A program made the translations under genes and the position numbers. From positions 8,415,921 through 8,479,920 of the forward strand of contig OZ022583.1 in assembly GCA_963669155.1 (NCBI GenBank): DNA of 64,000 bases, read 5' to 3'. Origin of the DNA: Arbacia lixula (lineage: Eukaryota > Echinodermata > Echinoidea > Arbacioida > Arbaciidae). A model generated the notes under the pieces. It searched no databases, had not been told where the DNA came from, and worked only from the letters and a program-made list of their open reading frames with translations. Shown here one piece after another: positions 63,630 through 64,000 of the stretch; position 1 is the stretch's first letter, and the number at the start of each line of letters is the position of its first letter.

Positions 63630-64000
63630 TAACAGTGACTCATATCTAATCTCTAATTGCTTTCTGTATGATTCATACTTTCTTCCCTCTTCATGTGTCA
63701 CTTAATTAGGGATAAGTCTTACCCTAGATATCCAATAGTCAGACTATTTAGAGATTTAGATGTCTGTGAAATCGTGCGAAAGCTCTGATCTTATGTTGTA
63801 AGAGACTTATTGTAAGAGATTATTACAAAAGAAGCTCTTTAACGAAATGAAATATTCACTATGCTATTCAAATTGAGGAGTGTTCCACAGCATATTAGAA
63901 GTTTGGACGTTTGAAACAATTCAGAACTTTTCCTCAAAACTGTTATTTTCAGATTTTCCTCCTATGTTGCCCCCAAAACCTGTTCTCACACTTGAAGTGT
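63630..64000 (+). other. brip1 intron sequence at the window end
   Basis: AT-rich, no splice-bounded exon or repeat that I can support. A further 3' exon of brip1 is expected beyond 64000. Confidence 0.4.

Overview
The window is animal genomic DNA, most likely from an echinoderm and probably a sea urchin. Coding sequence is split into many short exons with GT-AG borders, there are no operons or Shine-Dalgarno sites, and introns and spacers are packed with mobile elements. The echinoderm call is an inference from the repeat style (tRNA-derived SINEs, CR1/L2 and RTE LINEs, fold-back MITEs, a 157-bp tandem unit inside a TIR-bounded element). Another marine invertebrate deuterostome is possible.

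Layout. 1-8752: 3' part of a Gypsy-type LTR retrotransposon on the + strand (pol cut by the window edge, an extra zinc-finger ORF, a 2.2-kb noncoding stretch carrying a nested pogo-like MITE, and a 1.7-kb LTR). 8924-9796: 5' exons of an unrecognised acidic host protein on the - strand, with the Gypsy element in its intron. 9787-10839: an inverted duplication of that gene's putative promoter/first-exon region around a dead LINE fragment. 12010-22240: a LINE cluster with one apparently intact CR1/L2-type element (- strand, ORF1 and ORF2), a second, frameshifted copy in opposite orientation, and several fragments. 22651-31383: ptgr1 (prostaglandin reductase 1), nine exons, + strand, 330 aa. 31384-35672: spacer rich in CA and CCA repeats. 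35673-63321: brip1 (FANCJ helicase), at least 27 coding exons, + strand, about 1386 codons, continuing beyond the window.

The two host genes are ordinary and well conserved: a cytosolic NADPH-dependent alkenal/prostaglandin reductase and an iron-sulfur 5'-3' DNA helicase of the Fanconi anaemia and replication-repair pathway. The unusual part is the structure of brip1. At least five of its exons have partial tandem copies of one exon edge with its splice site, including an array of about ten 3'-splice-site copies before coding exon 21 and an array of about ten 5'-splice-site copies after coding exon 10. Its introns also hold TTAA-flanked fold-back elements, SINEs and two LINE fragments, and a pogo-like MITE sits 12 bp past the last visible splice donor. 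I found no CRISPR array, rRNA gene or free-standing tRNA gene.
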